From positions 100,374,200 to 100,438,199 of the forward strand of contig CM055092.1 of NCBI GenBank assembly GCA_029204225.1: a stretch of DNA of 64,000 nt, read 5' to 3'. The notes beneath the pieces are model-generated. The model saw nothing but the letters and a program-made list of their open reading frames with translations. It had not been told where the DNA came from and made no database searches. This DNA comes from Diphasiastrum complanatum. Taxonomy: Eukaryota; Streptophyta; Lycopodiopsida; Lycopodiales; Lycopodiaceae. The position numbers and the translations under genes were made by a program. This document shows positions 22,962 to 34,667 of this stretch, in pieces. The number at the start of each line of letters is the position of its first letter. Positions within the stretch are counted from its first letter, which is position 1.

Positions 22962-25900
22962 TTGCAGCCACCAAGAAATTCACGTATATATATGAATGAT
23001 CAGTTGCATCATCATGAAAAACCCTTCAAGATGACTGAACCGGAAGCGCCGCAAACAGAATTGCTCATGAATATTTTGTCTAGCAAGATCAATATTTCAT
23101 TGGGAGAGTTCCTAAAGTTGGTGCCAAAAGCAAAAGAAGTCTTAGCGCAAAAGTTAGTTCAAGAAAAACTAGAAGTCCATCAAGAGCCACTTTTTTGTGC
23201 TGGATTTGAAGACTCTAATGAAGTACTCCATGTTGGAGCCGCTTGGGAAAGTGAACAAAAGAATATCACTTTGCCGACACAGCATAGACAATTTCCTTGT
23301 GATAGATGACGGTTCAAGAGTACTTGATTTCTACAAAGCTATGTGCAAAATGGGGCCTTACAAAGATTAGGCCTGCAACTTTTGCCATTAAGCTAGTTGA
23401 TCAAACGACAGTTCGTCCGCGAGGAATGGTTGAAGATACATGTAAGAATTGCGGGAGTACAGTTTGTCATTACTTTCGTAGTAATGGACTTACCAGAAGC
23501 ACCAAATGTCTACTGAGTCCTATTGGGACGTCCATGGTTACGACTTGCGCAAGTAATTCATAATTGGGGTACTCGGAAAATCACTTTTGAAAATCGTGAA
23601 CGTGCAATCAAAGTTGGTCCTGCAACTTGGACTATCAAACCAGTGGTTCAAGAAGATGATGATGATTCATCAACAATGGATCATACTTGTGACCGTCCAG
23701 AGAAAAATTTGGGAGTTCATTACGATTCTCAAACGAATATTGTTAACTAGAATGAAGCTCTTGCAACGATTGATTGTACAACATAATTTATGCCCGAGCA
23801 TTTTAAACGTTATACATTGGATGATGTGGTTATAATGTTACCTAAAGCACATCGTGAACCTGAAGAACATGTGCCAGACTCAAAAGATATTTACGATGGC
23901 CCAGCTAGGACATAGCCAATGAATCTTGCTGAACCAAAAGAACCGGAAAAGATTACACAAGTTGGATCACAACTTAATTCTGAACAGTATCAAGCACTCT
24001 GCATGTTACTTATTTAGTATCAAGATTGTTTTGCATGGACTTATCAAAATCTGAAGGGTATTCTGACGTCAGTTATTGAACATACCATACCTTTAGTACC
24101 TGATGCAGTTCCAAAGGTTACAAAATTCTATCGCTGTAATCCTAATGTTGCGGATCTGAATAAGAAAGAACTTCAGAGATTACTTGATGCCGATTTCATT
24201 TATGAGATCAAGCATACCGCATGGATCTCACCGATTGTCATTGTTCCTAAGAAGAATGGGAAATTGAGAATTTGTGTGAATCTCAAGGCTTTGAACAAAG
24301 TGACACGGAAGGATCACTTTCCGTTACCTTTTACTGAAAGCATTTTAGATCGCCTTGTTGGAGTGGAAGCTTATAGTTTCCTAGATGGATTTAGTGGTTA
24401 CAACCAGGTTAAGATTGCACTTGCAGATCGCCATAAAACCGCATTTGCAATAGAATGGGGCACCTATGCTTACAAAGTAATGTCGTTTGGACTCTGTAAT
24501 GCACCAAGTTCATTCCAAAGAGTAAATGAAAAAGAATTTGGGTAGAGAATGAATTTAGTTTGGTAATTTACATTAATCTACAAAAATTTCTTGAAATTTA
24601 CTTGGATGACCTGGGAGTCCATATAGTACAGATGCAGACTACCTGGATCGATTGGAGAAAGTATCAAAAGATGTCGCAAATATCAAATTTCTCCAGATAT
24701 GGGTTTCCCACGAAGTTGTGCTTGGCCATGTGATATCAAGACATGGTATTGCCATAGAATATTCTAAGATCAAGATTATTGTGGAATTGCCACCGCCAAC
24801 AACGATTCGTGGAGTTTATGTGTTTATGGTTCATGCTAACTACTATCACATTTTTAATATCTTCTTTGCGGATTTAGCACGACTTATATACAAACGGACT
24901 ATTGTTTCTATTTGGACAGTAGAAGCGTCAAAAGCCTTTAAAAAATAAAAATAAAACATTAACTTCAGCACCAATCCTGCGTTCTCCAGATTGGACGATT
25001 GAATTTCATATTCACATAGATGTCTCAAAATATGCCATTGGATCAGTTTTGATGCAGCTAGGTGATTATAAGAAAGATTATCCTATACGATTTGCAAGCA
25101 GACAACTTATAGATCCGAAGAAGAATTATTCAACAACAAAACATGAAGCGTTAGCCATGATTTTTTCTGTTCGAAAATTTCGTCACTACCTCATGGAAAT
25201 GCACTTTGCATTTTATACGGATCACCAGCAGTTACTTTACTTGGTAAACAAGACGTGCAATGCTGGACGTATTGCAAAATGGTTACTATTATTGACTAAA
25301 TTTGACTTTCGAATTGTGGTTTGAAAGGGGAAGCAACATTATCTAGCCGATCACGTTTCGCGAATTGAATCTGCACCAGTTAACAATGAAGTGGATGATG
25401 AATTACCAAATGCTGCATTTTCTATGTAGATGCAGTACTTGAGTGGGCAAGGAATATTGTTGAGTAATTGATGCTAGGACAACCGAATGACTCATTGACA
25501 AAAGTACAGAAGAGGCAATTGATTCATAAGACTCAACCTTATCAATTGATTGCAGGACAATTGTATCGTCGTGGATCAGACAATATTCTACGAAGATGTG
25601 TTTTACCGCATGAAATCCCAGATTTAATTATGTTTTCACATGAGGGCATGGGTGGAGGACACTTCTCTACAGATATTACTGTTCGAAAACTTTTGCAATC
25701 AGGTTGTTGGTGGCCTACGCTTCATAAGGACACCGAAAATTATATTCAAAAATGTGATGTTTGCCAGCGAGCACGACGGCCTACTAGACAGAACTATGAA
25801 CACTTGCATCCGGTTTTCTCACAAGCACCGTTTGAAAAATGGGGACTGGATTATGTTAGTCCTATTCATCCTGTCGTGCAAGGATCTCAGGACAGATACA

Positions 25901-26330
25901 TTATCGTAGCAACTGATTATATGATCAAGTGGGTTGAAGCCAAGGCTGTCGAAGTTGCTGATGCAAAATCTACGACCAAGTTTTTCTATGAAAATATTAT
26001 ATTCAGATTTGGATGTTCGATCGAGATTGTCAGTGACCGAGGTATACACTTTGTTAATCAAACACTAAAGTGTTTACCGGAAGATTTTTTTGTGATACAT
26101 AGATTTAGCACTCCTTACTATCCCAGAGGGAATGGCCAAGCTGAATCTTCCAATAAGATTCTCTATACTATTATGACAAAGATAGTTGAAACAAGTCGGT
26201 CTGATTGGGAACATAAACTGTATGCAGCTTTATGGGCATTCAGAATCGCTTACAAAAATAGTACAAATCAAACACCCTTACAACTAGTTTATGGTCAAGA
26301 TGTTGTCATGCCGATTGAATTGTTTTTCAA
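22962..26330 (+). pseudogene. Gypsy pol: protease region, RT, RNase H, integrase
   Basis: Upstream part (22962-23900) is gag-protease linker with a VIDDGSRV segment that may be the protease. RT: RICVNLKALNKVTRKDHFP, FLDGFSGYNQV, FGLCNAPSSFQR and catalytic IYLDD (24596-24610). RNase H: RFASRQL, NYSTTKHEALAMIFSVRKFRHYL and YTDHQQLLYL. Integrase (25468-26330): HHCC zinc domain (SHEGMGGGHF...CDVCQRAR) and a core with GLDYV, VSDRG and GQAESSNK. TAG stops at 24015 and 25427 replace Gln. The integrase frame is open for over 280 codons, then breaks from the family pattern near 26320. Confidence 0.87.
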
Positions 26331-27170
26331 TTTGTCGTTTTCAATATTTGATTGTTCAGTTTTTTGTTTTGAAAAAGATAGTAGAAAAAAAAAAATGAGT
26401 GAGAAAAGACTGATGAGCAAAAGTCAAAAAAGTCATTAGCATGGGAAAAATGAAGGATAGTATTTTTGATGAAAAATGACTTAGAAAATCACTATTTTGG
26501 TCAGATGTGGCCTATATAGTAACGAAACCTTCGCTGAGCTCTCAGACTGTACATCCACTCTAGATTTATCTAAATTGAGGTGGGCAAAGATTCTTGTTAA
26601 AGAAAAATCCATTTTTTGAGTCAGGCGAATGATCAGCAATATGCCAATTTGGGAACCTTCATTGAGCACCTTATCCTCATTATGAACCTTTGCTGACATG
26701 CTAGATGATCTTAAAATGTCAAAATTAGGTTGGCCGTAGCTTCAAATCTTGAAAAAATGCATTTATGATAGTACTTGGGCAAAGGACCCTCTTGGGCGAA
26801 GGTTCATCCTTCGCCAGCCCCGGAAAATGTTTGCCTGATAGGTTCAGATCTCCAGAAACCTTCGCCGAGATTTTTATAGCCTATTTTCACACTACTGTAC
26901 ATGCCTACAAATTTTTGTTCAGAACTGTTTAGCCAAACTAGTATTCAGTGTAATGGACCCTCCAAATTCACCTATAAGTTGGTTGAATTCGATTCATTCC
27001 TCACTTGTGCTAGCGAAGCTCTTGCGAATTTTTTCCGTGACCAAAGCCTTCCAAACTTTCTACATTGCTTTTTGATATACATTCGCGCATCTTACTTTGC
27101 ATTTTTTATCATTATGTCTTCCACAAATACTTCCTAGTCTTCGCGTTATACTATCCATCGTGATGTCTCA
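26331..27170. other. Non-coding, leader-like
   Basis: Begins where integrase homology stops. Repeats the words CCTTCG(C/T) and GAACCTTCATTGAG / GAAACCTTCGCTGAG, like the leader of the Gypsy element at 6.5-7.5 kb, but without clear alignment to it. No gene recognised. Confidence 0.4.
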
Positions 27171-27185
27171 TCTGCGACGGACATT

Positions 27186-28740
27186 ATGATACTTCGTAGC
27201 ACAAGCATGGTCACTCAGTGGATGACCCTTGCGGAGCCTCTTCTTACCGCAATGGGTATTCATGAGAGAGCCTTTCCAGGGAGAATCAACATGGATTTCA
27301 TTACTCTTGCCTTCAGTACGTGGAAGGAAGAAAAATCCAAATTTTATATCACCTTTCAAGGAGCAAAACACAAGGTGCGTATCATTGAGGCCGCCCTTGC
27401 TGCTATAGGCATAGCGTCAGTTACACAGCCTCACCCAATCATAAGCAAGCCAAACAGACCATAAAGCCTTACATTGACCTAACCAACGATCTGCATTGGA
27501 CTAATGATGGCTACCTCCTTGATGCCATCATTGAGCCTTCCATACACACTGCTGTCCAATTACTGAATAGCTTCCTAATGGTTGGCAACCTCAGAAAAGA
27601 CCGCATCACTTCACAGATCCTCCATAGGATAGTTGAGTCCTATACTAAGATAGCCAAATCTCATCTTGAACCATATAATTGGTTCAAGACTGTTTCTGGT
27701 GAGCTCAAACGAGTTATTAAGAGCAATACTAAGCAGTAGTTCACTACTGGCTCTTTGTTGTCTCTTCTAGCCGTCTCTCACCTAGAAAACAAAATCCATG
27801 ACTTCCACCTGGATTCTATGCTTTCGTTCTATGAAGAAGCACTGGCCGAGTTGTCTCACCAGGCCTCGAGTTCACATAGTCGACGTCGTCCATGCAGCGA
27901 GATCATCATTCCTGACTCACCTTCCACGTCACAACGTCGTACTAGGCATACAACATCAGCTGCGCTTCCACCCCCTGCTGCTACTCGCACTGAACTTCCT
28001 ATTCCCCTCGCCTCTGATGGTTCTCTCACCTCTGTTTCCACTCAAGAACAATCTGTGACCATTGGGGTTACCATTCCCATCATAGCTGCCCAGGCCGCCT
28101 CACCCCCGCACACCGAAGCTATTTCACCCAATACACAATATTTCATGGATATGTTCGAAGATTTCGACCCCTTTGGAGCCTCCAAAATTTTTGAAATGAC
28201 CTAGAGCCCTACGCCCTTTGAACTCCAATCCCCTGGAAGAGTATTCGAACAAATCCATGACGCTATTGTCGGTGTTGCAGATTCAAGCGAACAACTTCAA
28301 GCTGAAGATAGCCTAGCCACACTTCAAGTCGACCAAGTTGTGAAATCACCGAAGTAGTTTGACGCCACCGTGCCTAAGGGCTTTGCAAAAGAGGATGTTT
28401 TTGAAGAAGAAGAAGTATCGGCACCTATTTTACGCCAACCAAGGACAGTACCATCAGGTCCTCTTGTTGCTGCCGCCTCCACGATAGTAGATTCTGGTGA
28501 TGCTCTCGGTTTGGTATCAAGCCTTGCGCAAGTGATCCAGTCTATGCTTGACAAGAAAAAAGAAATGGAGTAGAGAATTTCAGATTTGGGATCAAAAAAC
28601 ACTCTCATCAGCTAGAAGATTGTCCAGCTGGATTGAGAGTTGAAGATCGCCAAGCAGCACGAAGACCAATCTGAAGCTGAAAAGAAGATGGCACAACAAC
28701 ATGTTGATCGAAGGATATGTCAGCTCCTTGCAAAATGCCC
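27186..28740 (+). pseudogene. Unrecognised ORF between pol and a Gypsy-type 3' LTR
   Basis: One frame is readable across about 500 codons with about seven scattered stops, most of them TAG. It starts WMTLAEPLLTAMGIHERAFPGRINMDF and continues with ELKRVIKSNTKQ, a Ser/Pro/Thr-rich middle, an acidic FEDFDPFG stretch and a Lys/Glu-rich end. It lies between an integrase and a PPT plus LTR, the place where some plant Gypsy elements carry an extra (env-like) ORF. I see no signal peptide or membrane segment, and no family I can name. Confidence 0.55.
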
Positions 28741-28933
28741 TCACATTAATTATGTGACTTACTTTTCATAATTTTTGTGTTTCAAACAGGTTTTAAAAGA
28801 AGATCATGACATTCTATTTTGGATTTTTAGTGAAACGCACAAGATCAGGTGGACAAGGCCATGTAGGATGCAAAGCAACAGGTGCAACTACTATAGGGTT
28901 CTCGCAAGTGTCGTGGGACTGCCACCAGTTTTG

Positions 28934-28943
28934 GTGGGGGATA
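28934..28943 (+). promoter_or_regulatory. Polypurine tract
   Basis: GGTGGGGGATAC directly precedes the TGTTGGAGGG start of an LTR. Confidence 0.65.
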
Positions 28944-28944
28944 C

Positions 28945-29570
28945 TGTTGGAGGGTTTGCAGATCCCAAGGCAACCCTAACCCTAGTTAATAAGTGAGAGG
29001 GATTTGGCACCCTGTGTGTGTAAGTCCAACCCGATGATCACATAGATATTTGATTAATTAGAAAGTCAATAAAAGGACTTTAGGCCTTTTTACGGAACTT
29101 TTAATGTCGTAGGGACTAAATGTCAAGTTAGTGAATAAAGTTGGGTTTCCCTCCAATTTGGATGGTTTTCACTCTTTTTTAAATTTGAATAATTAGGGAG
29201 GCGAAAATGGACCAATAGAATCTAGAGGCCAGGGTCCTCCTCTCTACTATAAAAAGGGACCAACTCGAGCTCCTACACATGTTCATTTCCTCATTTCAAT
29301 AAAGCAGATTGGTTCTCTTCTGGAATGGATTGATGAATGTCCTTGCTCTCTATCACTTTTCCTCCATCTGTCATGCTTTCTTTGAATTTTGCTAATTGTT
29401 GGATTTGATCGTTATTGGGATTGTATGTTATTATACTTTTTATGAGAGAGAAAAGGAGAGAGAGAAAGAGTAAGTTATCTTTGTTGTGAATCTAGTGTTA
29501 GTGGATGTAGTATTAATGTTTAGGGTTAATGAATGTTAGAGTTAGATTTGGATCTTCCATTCATGCTGAA
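28945..29570 (+). repeat. Gypsy-type 3' LTR
   Basis: Starts TGTTGGAGGG after a polypurine tract. A TATA box CTATAAAAAG at 29247-29256 is followed by AATAAA at 29299, giving a credible U3-R layout. The right edge is uncertain because a minus-strand Copia fragment begins at about 29575. It does not match the Gypsy LTR at 5711. Confidence 0.7.
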
Positions 29571-29574
29571 ATCT

Positions 29575-30885
29575 GAACTATAATATCGCTCTCATGGGAA
29601 CGAACCTACGCGTGACAACTAACTTCATCTCTTTGATGCTAGATTGACTAGATCGTGGTTTGAGGTTAGGCAAGGAAAGAAATCCACTACAATTCCTTTG
29701 AGGTCTATCAACAAGCAACCAAGTTTCATTCTCAATCAAGGCATTATACTCATCCAACATAGCTTTATACCATTCTTTGGAGTTCGATGCTTCTTTAACA
29801 TTAGATGGTTCTTCAAAACTAGATAAAGCACAAGAAGTGGACGAGATACCCTTAGAAAAGTGTGAGCCTTGATGGCTCCACTTTTCCCCTTGAAGATCTC
29901 CTTGGTGTGATAGGTGGGTTTGGTGCTTGCTCCTCCATGAGCTCCTCCTCGAAATCAAGATCTTGCTCCTCGACTCTCTTCTTCTTGATTGTTGGAGCAC
30001 TTCAGCCTTCTTCAAGATATGCATATGATGTTCATCAAATAAGGCATCCCTTGAAACAACAAATTTGTTCAAGGATGGGAGATAGATTTTGTAGCCCTTG
30101 CTTGAGCTTGCATATCCAAGCATGATCCTTCTTATGGAAGATGGATCCTCCTTGAATCTTGTTTCCAATGACACATGCACATAACATATAAACCCAAAAA
30201 CTTTCAAGTGATTAAGATTGGGTTTCTTTCCATACAACATCTCATAAGGAGTTTTGCCTTCAATTGCTTTGCAAGACACCCTATTCATCAAGTAGTTTGC
30301 ACATACAAGAGATTCACCCCAAAAGTATTTGGGCAGACAAGCATCCAATCTTAAAGCCTTAGAACCTTCACATAATGTTCTATTCCTTCTTTCAATAACT
30401 CCATGTTGTCGAGGAGTGTAAGGACAAGAAGTCTCTTTCTTGATCCCTTCCTCCTCACAAAAGGCCTTGAACTCATTGGAGATGAATTCTCCACCATTGT
30501 CACTTCTAAGAATCTTGATGCTATGATTATGATGCTTTTCCACAAACAGCTTGAACTTTACAAAAGTATCAAATACTTGAGACTTGAAGGAAAGTACGAA
30601 CACCCAACAATATCTTGAGTAGTCATCAATGAATGTTAAAAACTTGGATGAACCTCCATTAGATTTGGTGCTAGCAATATGCACATCCGAGTGTATGAGT
30701 TCAATAAGATGAGATGACTTTGTGTTGGAGTTAGGAAACACCTTCTTATGTGCCTTGGATAAAGCACATGCTTTACAAACCTTGTCTTCTTTCCCAATAG
30801 ACCTTGGTAGCCTAAAGCATACTCCTCCTTGACCATAGCCTCCATGGAACCCGAGTTGACATGTCCAAGTCTTTTGTGCCAGAAA
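29575..30885 (-). pseudogene. Copia integrase and RT start fragment
   Basis: Integrase core with LIHSDV, FIDDYSRYCWVF, RSDNGGEFIS, PYTPRQHGVIERRNRT and KVFGFICYVH, followed by the RT beginning (KEWYKAMLDEYNALIENETWLLV). The frame is open for over 380 codons, the longest Copia frame in this part. It ends inside RT at the LTR edge on the left, so the rest of RT and RNase H is lost. Confidence 0.87.
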
Positions 30886-31480
30886 GTGAAGGTGGATATT
30901 TTACTCTTCTCGGATATTCTCTCCTACTATCAGTGCGTAGGGTTTTGAGCTTTTGACCAGTTTGTGTCTCAACAAGCTATTTGAATACTTTGAAGTAGTT
31001 GAATGCCTCATACTTGTTCTCGATGAACATAATATTGGTAAATCTTGAATAATCATTGATAAAAGTGATTAAATATAGTGCTAAACCCAGAGAGAGAGAG
31101 TAATCATCGGGTGTCGCACATATCAATTCTAGAGTGGACTTAGCTCTGACGGCTTGTTGATTTGGAAAAATCTTGATCTAGGTTGTTTGCCTAATAAGCA
31201 CATCTCACAGACATGTCGAGTGTCAGTGGGTGCAGCATTTATGTTTAAATCCTTAACCGTACTATTATGATGCATGTACAAGATTGATCTCATGCTTAAA
31301 TGTCCTAGTCCTTGATGCCATAACTGAGCATTTGATGTACTCACATTGGAAGAAAGTGCATACTCATGACTCAAAATGTACAAATTACCTTATCTGATTA
31401 CAGAGAACATTTGATTACTATCTTTATCCAAAATGGTACATTGCTTTGAATTGAACAGAGCTTTATAGCTCTGATATTTG
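30886..31480 (-). pseudogene. Second Copia fragment: GAG-pre-integrase and part of integrase
   Basis: Shows LWHQGLGHLSMRSILYMHHN and CEMCLLGKQPRSRF, close to the same region of the Copia element at 1-4505 (LWHQRLGHLNMRSILYMHHN), so it belongs to that family rather than to the neighbouring fragment. The integrase core continues to the left in broken frames to about 30890, where it is cut by the other Copia. Confidence 0.8.
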
Positions 31481-32098
31481 AGTTGTTCATATTTCTTTGA
31501 GATCTTGTGATTTGTAATCATTATAGGATTGAATGTGGGTTTGGTGTACAGTACTCAGACTGTGGGAGGCCGTACTTTCACATGTGTGAAGGCTTCTTCA
31601 AGGATTTGAGCCATTTAGTGAGGTTCAAGCATAGATTTTTGATGGTGCAACTTGTACTAACATTATGGAATCATAATATATTGTTTTCCTCATCATTTCA
31701 AGTGTTTTAGGATTCTTATTTGCTGTAATAATCACATTAACAAGGGCTAAATATCCCTCACGATAGTTAAGTTAAGTGAGAGCATTGTCTATAACAAAGT
31801 AAGTGACATCAATTTGTGGATCTTTTGGCTTATTCGCAAGTGAGATCTTCTTGCTTCCTCCTTGTGAATGTGAGCCATAGGGATCTCCATTGCTAGGTCT
31901 CATGTGCCCTATCCACATGAATCAATGATCATGTTCATATCTTGTACCATTCTTTCCATCACTAATGTAATTCCATTGTGATCTCCATGTTTCTAGCTTT
32001 CTATTGATATGCTATCGTGATTGTCTTGTTATCTTCTTGCTTTTAGCTTTACTTCATTATAATTGCTATTAGTTTGGGATTTGGCACATAACATTTCT
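31481..32098 (+). other. Possible LTR ahead of an orphan PBS
   Basis: No gene. The part just left of the PBS at 32099 should be U5 of an LTR, but no second LTR copy and no start were identified. Confidence 0.35.
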
Positions 32099-32110
32099 TG
32101 GTATCAGAGC
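32099..32110 (+). promoter_or_regulatory. Primer-binding site, initiator tRNA-Met (orphan)
   Basis: Exact TGGTATCAGAGC. No gag or pol follows on the plus strand, so it marks a retroelement remnant or a non-autonomous (TRIM/LARD-like) element. Confidence 0.65.
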
Positions 32111-34020
32111 ATAGATCCTAAATTCATGATGATTCTATGTGAATTTAGTTAGAAATCAGTTTTGATCTGATTCATTAGTATAAGCTCTAAATGTGATGAT
32201 GTAATTATTGTACAGTTTATTTGGTTTACTATATATGGTTGTGATCGGGACGTGACCCGTTAGGATATATTGATCGGGCACTGATTCCGTAGACGGCTAC
32301 TTGGGTTAGCTGGGTAGCCATACGTAGGAAAAAATTAGCCTGTACATAGTTATTTACAGTACTTGTTATACTTGGGGGCATGTCCCAAGTTTGTCGATCG
32401 AATTTAGCCATATTGGGCCCGACCGTGCCATATTTGAGAGCTTATGAGGAGTGCCTATGGTGATTGTGTGATGTGATCTGCATACTGCGCTAGATTCTAT
32501 GAGAATTTCAACTTATATTTGATAAGTTTATTGCAATTGTAGCTTTCTTTTTGCTGATTTCTAACTTTGAAATTTTTAGGTCTGTTCAGATCAGATTTCG
32601 ACATTCAAATTCATTTTTTATTCCTAATTTGATTCCATAGCTTTGTAGACCTTTGTCTTAGGTTTCATTTGCACCAATTTGCAAGCCATTTGGGTAAGAT
32701 ATGCAAAAGTTATTGCACTTTTTTTAAAAGTTATCAAAATAGGTGACTAGAATTTGCTTTCACTTAATTTAATTTTTTCAGATTTGATTTGAGTTTTAAT
32801 TTCAAGTTTCTCTACATAGGATTTTAGATCATTGTCTTAGCTTTAATCTGATCCATATGGTAGGTTATTTGGATTAGTATTCAAAAAGTTATGACAATTT
32901 TTAATTCCCAGCTCTAGTTTTGCTAGTTTTCTTCTTTCAAAATTTTCAGATATGTTCTGTTGTAAATTTGAACTATCAAATCACATTTAATCATTGATCT
33001 GATTTTATTTGCTGATAGAGCTTGTTGTTAGCTCTTTAGAGGTACTGAGTTTGTGTGATTTAGATCAATATTGAGGAAGTTACGATCAAATAAGTGGAAA
33101 TGGGTCAGACTAAGCAAAATTTTGGAAATTTTTTTAAAGTGAGAGAGAAGCACTTCAATTCTTCAATTTTGAAGTTTCATTTAGTTTGTAAATGTTTTTT
33201 TATTTTTCATTTCGAAGTTTAATAATAATAAAAAAATCAGACCTAATCCTACCTACCTACAGCGCTAACCTAACGGAACTAAGCCTAACCCTAAGACCCT
33301 AAATATATTCATGAGATGCTAGAAAACTGTTTTAGGCCAGACATTACTCTCCCTACATCCTCCTTGCGATCACCATCAACCCCCTTCCCGTCACATATTT
33401 CCTTCTGGTCTGTCCCAGATACAGCTGATACACAAGGCCAAATTTTCGACAGATTTCTATAATTCCCAGCAAAGAGGAGCTATTCTGACAATCTCAGACC
33501 GATCTTCCAATTAATACACGTCTGTCATTCAATATCTGGGGACCCATTTCCAACTTGTTAGAAAAGATTATGTGGATGATCTTTGACAAGGTATAAAAGA
33601 ATATCAGAGACTTGGCAATTCTTGCCACAGTATACGTCTGTATTGTAATGTGCAACTAGTTGGTATCAGCTGTGGCAATTCAGGAATCTCATATTAGCTT
33701 AACGTGTGACAGATCAGCTTGCGAGCTTATTATGCTCTTTATTTCCTAAAGGTACGGTAGGATTAAATCCCACAATCTACCGAACATCCGAAGGAATTTT
33801 CCCTTGAGTTGTATCAGACACTCGAGTTACCGACCTGCATCAGACATCAGACATTACTCGTGAATATACCCGACCCATGCCCATATTCTACATTTTGTAA
33901 TTATCACTTTTCAATTTTCTTTTTTCCTGAGTCAAATTTCCTTCTACGTAATGCCTTGTGCTCAGGTGTCCTCTGTATTTTGGGACCACCTCCAGGAGCA
34001 TAATGTCCATCTAATTTTCT
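32111..34020. other. Gene-free, retroelement-like
   Basis: AT-rich with recurring phrases such as CAGAT(C/T)(A/T)GATTT and AAGTTA(C/T)(G/T)A. A GGTATAAAAG box (33589-33598) followed 70 bp later by TTGGTATCAG(C) at about 33659 resembles a second, damaged TATA-PBS pair. No coding frame. Confidence 0.4.
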
Positions 34021-34029
34021 CTCTCCTAG

Positions 34030-34097
34030 GAATCTGTCATTCTCTCTCCTCTCTCCGGTGGAATAAACGTTCTCTCTCCTCTCTCCGGTGGAATGTG
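34030..34097. repeat. Tandem repeat CTCTCTCCTCTCTCCGGTGGAAT
   Basis: Two adjacent ~33-bp units sharing TTCTCTCTCCTCTCTCCGG and GGTGGAAT, located upstream of the unrecognised gene at 34668. Confidence 0.8.
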
Positions 34098-34283
34098 CAT
34101 GTGCTATGGGGCAGCCCGTCATTGGCTGTCCACATCCACATTCCACCACAAACGTAAAAAAATTTGCAAAAAATCGGAAAAAAAAAAAACTGGTCCACGC
34201 GTACGGCCGTACCGTACGGCCAAAAAACGAAAAAAAAAAAAAAAAAGAAGAGAAAAAAAACCTTCACATAATGGCATTACGTA

Positions 34284-34420
34284 GAGGAAGGCCCGAAGCC
34301 CTCGGGCCTTCCTTGCTGGTCGGGGCCTGCCCCCGAAGCCCTCGGGCCTTCCTTGCTAGTCGGGGCCTGCCCTCGGGCGGGCCCTCCCAGCAAGGAAGGC
34401 CCTCAGGCAGGGCCTTCCCC
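34284..34420. repeat. GC-rich direct and inverted repeat cluster
   Basis: A ~41-bp unit (CCCGAAGCCCTCGGGCCTTC...) occurs twice in tandem, then its complement (CAGCAAGGAAGGCCCTC) follows, so the third copy can fold back on the first two. It stands out sharply from the AT-rich surroundings. Just upstream, 34204-34226 contains the perfect palindrome GTACGGCCGTAC followed by a second GTACGGCC. Confidence 0.8.
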
Positions 34421-34667
34421 CCCACATTATTTGCTTATTTTCAAATCTTCATATCGTTTCCGTCTGAGCTTGGAATTGAACGTTGTAAAAAGCAAAAGTG
34501 CTCAATTTCATAAGAACTACAAGTTTTTGCTAATTCTCAGTTTCACTCATCATGGAACTCTAAGTTTAAGTGGGTGGAGAAAAAAGCATTTCAATTATTT
34601 ATCATAGTCCATTGCACATAACCTTCAACTTAGTATACCGTAACTTACAAGTCCTTCATTTCTCGAG

